A stretch of 64,000 nucleotides of DNA from Rickettsiales bacterium (lineage in GTDB: Bacteria > Pseudomonadota > Alphaproteobacteria > G027485855). The notes beneath the pieces were generated by a model. It was given only the letters and a program-made list of their open reading frames with translations. It had not been told where the DNA came from and made no database searches. Shown here piece by piece: positions 62,701 to 64,000 of this stretch (positions are counted from its first letter, which is position 1; each line of letters begins with the position of its first letter). The translations under genes and the position numbers were made by a program. Where the stretch lies: the NCBI GenBank assembly GCA_027485855.1, contig JAIXQD010000001.1:611616-675615 (forward strand), written 5' to 3'.

Positions 62701-64000
62701 CGCAATTTCTCGGCCAAGGCCGATAAGCGTTCTGCGCTGCTGGCCATTTGCGCTTCGCTGCTTTGCGTATTGCGGGCAAAAGTCTCGGTTAGCTGTTGGG
62801 CGCTATTGGCCAATTGTGCTTCGCTGGCCAGGAAACGCTGCGACAAGGTTTGCAACAAATCATCGACCACATGCTGCAAGCGCTGCTGGGATGCGCTTGA
62901 TAATTGCTGCAGCTGCATTTGCAGTTGCTGCGCCAGATTCTGCATCTGGCTGGCTGATTGCTGCACATGCTCGGCTGACTTGTGTGACAGGCTCTGCCAG
63001 CCTTGCTCTTGCTGCGCCAACGCATCCTGCTGTTGCTGGCTGAGACCAACAAAATCGGTGCGCAATTTCTCGGCTAAGGCCGATAAACGCTGTGCACTGC
63101 TGGCCATTTGCGCTTCGCTGCTTTGCGTATTGCGAGCAAAGGTCTCGGTCAGCTGTTGGGCACTATTGACCAATTGTGACTCACTCGCCAGAAAACGCTG
63201 CGATACGGTTTGCAACAGCTCATCAACCACAAGCTGTAAGCGCTGCTGGGCTGCACTTGATAATTGCTGCACTTGCGTTTGCAGCTGCTGCGCCAGATTT
63301 TGCATCTGGCTGGCCGATTGCTGCACATCTCGCTCAGTGTCTTGACCCATGCTGGCATAGGTACTGCGCACCTGCTCGGCCACACCGGCTAAACGGCGCA
63401 GGCTTTCAGAAAGGCGCCCTTCCGTTTCATCGGCTATGCGGCCAATATCGGTAAAGGAACCACGAGCACTGCTGGCTAAATGCTCGCTGGTGCGCTCAAA
63501 ACGCTGTTCGATTTGCAAAGCCGCACCATGGGTGACATCTTCAATTTGCTGCTGCGTGTCGGCCAAGTAACGCGCCAAAGCATTTTGCGCATTTTGCAGT
63601 AATTGCTGCGATTGCTGGGCAAACTGATTGAGATGCGCATCGGTCTCGCGCTGGGCGCTGCTATGGCTTATGCGCACTTGCTCGGCAACCCCGCCCACAC
63701 GGCGCAGGCTTTCAGCAACAATGGCCTCGGCCGCTTGTGTAGCATCACTGACTTGCGCCTTAAATTGCTGGCTTTGTTGCGCCAAATTCTGCCCACGCTC
63801 GGCAAAGCGCGCATCAACCTGTGCCAACCAATCTTGCAATTGCGCTTGCAGCTCTTGCTGCCAGCTTTGCCAACGCGCCTGTTGTTGCATGCTGGCATCG
63901 CCCAAACGCTGCACGCTTTGGCTGGCTGTGGCCTCGGCCTCTTCGGCGGCATTGATGATCTGCGCCTTAAATTGCTGGCTTTGTTGCGCCAAATTCTGCC
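59712..64000 (-). CDS. Giant coiled-coil protein, 5' end missing
   Basis: The frame is open for the whole window end (1,428 residues seen) and continues past 64000, so the N-terminus is missing. The composition is extreme: rich in Gln, Ala, Ser, Leu and Glu, with only one Cys noticed and few aromatics. A heptad-like pattern runs throughout (QLSSAAQQRLQLVVDELLQT, SLVQQSSVLQQSLQTQMSQF), predicting a very long coiled coil. Internal repeats include a 69-residue unit starting NLAQQSQQFKAQ near the edge and a 120-residue duplication. No enzyme or membrane segment is visible in this part. Similar apolipoprotein-like giant proteins (GPR/RgsE) form polar growth rings in Rhizobiales. The AAA+ gene follows after 3 bases. 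Confidence 0.85.
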   Translation of the reverse strand, partial: QNLAQQSQQFKAQIINAAEEAEATASQSVQRLGDASMQQQARWQSWQQELQAQLQDWLAQVDARFAERGQNLAQQSQQFKAQVSDATQAAEAIVAESLRRVGGVAEQVRISHSSAQRETDAHLNQFAQQSQQLLQNAQNALARYLADTQQQIEDVTHGAALQIEQRFERTSEHLASSARGSFTDIGRIADETEGRLSESLRRLAGVAEQVRSTYASMGQDTERDVQQSASQMQNLAQQLQTQVQQLSSAAQQRLQLVVDELLQTVSQRFLASESQLVNSAQQLTETFARNTQSSEAQMASSAQRLSALAEKLRTDFVGLSQQQQDALAQQEQGWQSLSHKSAEHVQQSASQMQNLAQQLQMQLQQLSSASQQRLQHVVDDLLQTLSQRFLASEAQLANSAQQLTETFARNTQSSEAQMASSAERLSALAEKLRTDFVGLSQQQQDALAQQEQGWQSLSHKTAEQMQQFYSSNRQQLNQLLEELAQKTAALNAQTEQQIQSLLGRLAQETKQAQAGLGSYGDELAQHLLRVQQAQQSLNSDMQSFGGQSMGTQQQFISVLEQLRQASAQTVQLQQQQMQPLAEISQELQGLMQNLAQTGEQVRQQLSQAQLGIQNEARELVQHGQNSEQELRRTANSLVQQSSVLQQSLQTQMSQFEQVSRDSLSRLSQGSRQLQTEVEAAVQALSGALNREGGQWQQASEQLLQAVQQLSSQGEKLKQDLHYSAEQLAEQTRQLAETHEHWRKTGQMTEAQAQQAQAQLRSLAERLENTVQLGDKAAQQGMSRLGDAGLALQRHYASLGETVGAAETRLSGASTVLAQQVQSLREQAQRTEQDMRSLTGTAQALQEQSLTATRQFAQEAQKLFNLAEQSQTQLQQHNSELGTLYQQHAQQAQELQQQLQASVAQSRALFANETTMFSSAAQKLSQDLQQLGAVAKAEFASFASQQQQTGDALSVQQKMAQSLMSAINEQAQQLQRIAADCGAASEAYQAQLSAASTSLQGEGSQLQQVATQQAQMLQSSFAGLMQQQGQWQNDFNATASEAKIAAEALQAWLAQLQTARQNLAEGHEQVLLSMGQQTEQLNYAGRVSDSQSQNAQQRLQALAQQFLQMTSSLDAQLEHSSKRVRDMAEIASGQLQQVYRQLDEQIVRQSESAQQLSLAQSGLLQGAETTTSRIQQATAQMNHVLRDLQQDGSSLEARLLQISKSLADELAELGVAAGQSQSLLYSASQTLGSEAAQLVERTHKAEQQMRIAVSGMAAQQQQTGLLVQQQLEAVQHLGDSLQLRLRDALNIVQKTGESALGGLESIIGRLLQSSEASGKTLRLDVAALAETAEQASQLLSGFSQMVEQQLRVIGDASHELHGQMLRIEGGSHKSVAGLQQLVDRLENTQQLMGLLGERTKARLTEIALSVEQQMHALQGDDADHSKKAG
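62601..63320 (-). repeat. Tandem 360-bp (120-residue) duplication in the coiled-coil gene
   Basis: Bases 62601-62960 and 62961-63320 are near-identical copies in the same frame, with exact 360-base spacing. For example, the FVGLSQQQQDALAQQEQGWQ region occurs once in each unit. Differences are scattered and mostly silent or conservative, pointing to a recent duplication kept in frame. Confidence 0.9.

Noticed and set aside
62698..63345. Plus-strand Cys-rich frame of about 215 residues
   Set aside because: It is the mirror of the Gln/Ala-rich coiled-coil gene; reversed CAG/GCA-rich codons give Cys/Leu runs. The repeated structure follows the minus-strand frame.
58836..64000. T6SS or phage tail tape-measure locus
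   Set aside because: The AAA+ protein lacks the second ATPase domain of ClpV, and no tail, sheath or baseplate genes lie near the coiled-coil gene in this window.

Overview
The window looks like chromosome from an alphaproteobacterium of moderate GC, roughly 50-55% by eye. The main evidence is the order infA - maf - short RNase E/G - yacG - tRNA-Phe, which is typical of Alphaproteobacteria. A tiny protein resembling subunit IV of the aa3 cytochrome oxidase, an outer-membrane LptD, and generally alphaproteobacterial housekeeping genes agree with this. I cannot name the order or genus from sequence reading alone. Coding density is very high and many neighbouring genes overlap by 1-11 bases, which implies translational coupling.

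Layout. 1-20.5 kb is mostly housekeeping and envelope: AI-2E-type permease, DUF2066 exported protein, COX IV-like peptide, N-formylglutamate amidohydrolase, SPFH/NfeD pair, an Ala/Pro-repeat lipoprotein, parE, an RhlE-like helicase, lptD, a fused acyltransferase/acyl-adenylating enzyme, gmhB, glutathione peroxidase, PNPOx-like protein, cyclophilin and an ABC exporter. 20.7-23.0 kb is the infA-maf-rng-yacG-tRNA-Phe block. Directly after the tRNA lie helically phased CTATAG repeats and an AT-rich orphan membrane protein, which looks like an integration hotspot or element remnant. 23.8-26.9 kb holds a GDYXXLXY/DUF2157 pair and rimO, which carries 15-bp minisatellites at both ends.

27.0-38.6 kb is an 11-gene, tightly coupled glycan operon: two DegT/WecE-type aminotransferases, two free NeuD-like acyltransferases plus a third fused to a glycosyltransferase, a PhyH oxygenase, a WbqC-like protein, a methyltransferase, a beta-propeller hydrolase-like protein and two further glycosyltransferase-like proteins. 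It probably makes and attaches a modified amino sugar to a surface glycan or flagellin. tRNA-Ser(CGA), a Kef-type antiporter and doubtful small ORFs follow. 41.8-45.0 kb is a compact uracil-catabolism (URC) cluster: URC1-like GTP cyclohydrolase II homologue, DUF1688 (URC4-like) and uracil phosphoribosyltransferase. A 24-bp tandem repeat lies upstream.

45.9-50.5 kb is a minus-strand operon of a LOV-domain blue-light histidine kinase, a single-domain receiver and a chemoreceptor with a C-terminal PilZ-like region. This is a plausible light-sensing module. 50.7-54.5 kb encodes an acyl-CoA ligase and a long acyl-CoA dehydrogenase. 54.5-56.8 kb has an O-antigen ligase-like protein and a GT4 glycosyltransferase, followed by an SDR and a patatin phospholipase.

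The right end (58.8-64.0 kb) is the least ordinary part. An at least 1,428-residue, Gln/Ala-rich coiled-coil protein with internal 69- and 120-residue repeats runs off the edge. It is directly coupled to a standalone AAA+ protein equivalent to the first ATPase domain of ClpA/ClpB. I regard this pair, the LOV-receiver-MCP operon and the NeuD-glycosyltransferase fusion cluster as the best candidates for undescribed biology.
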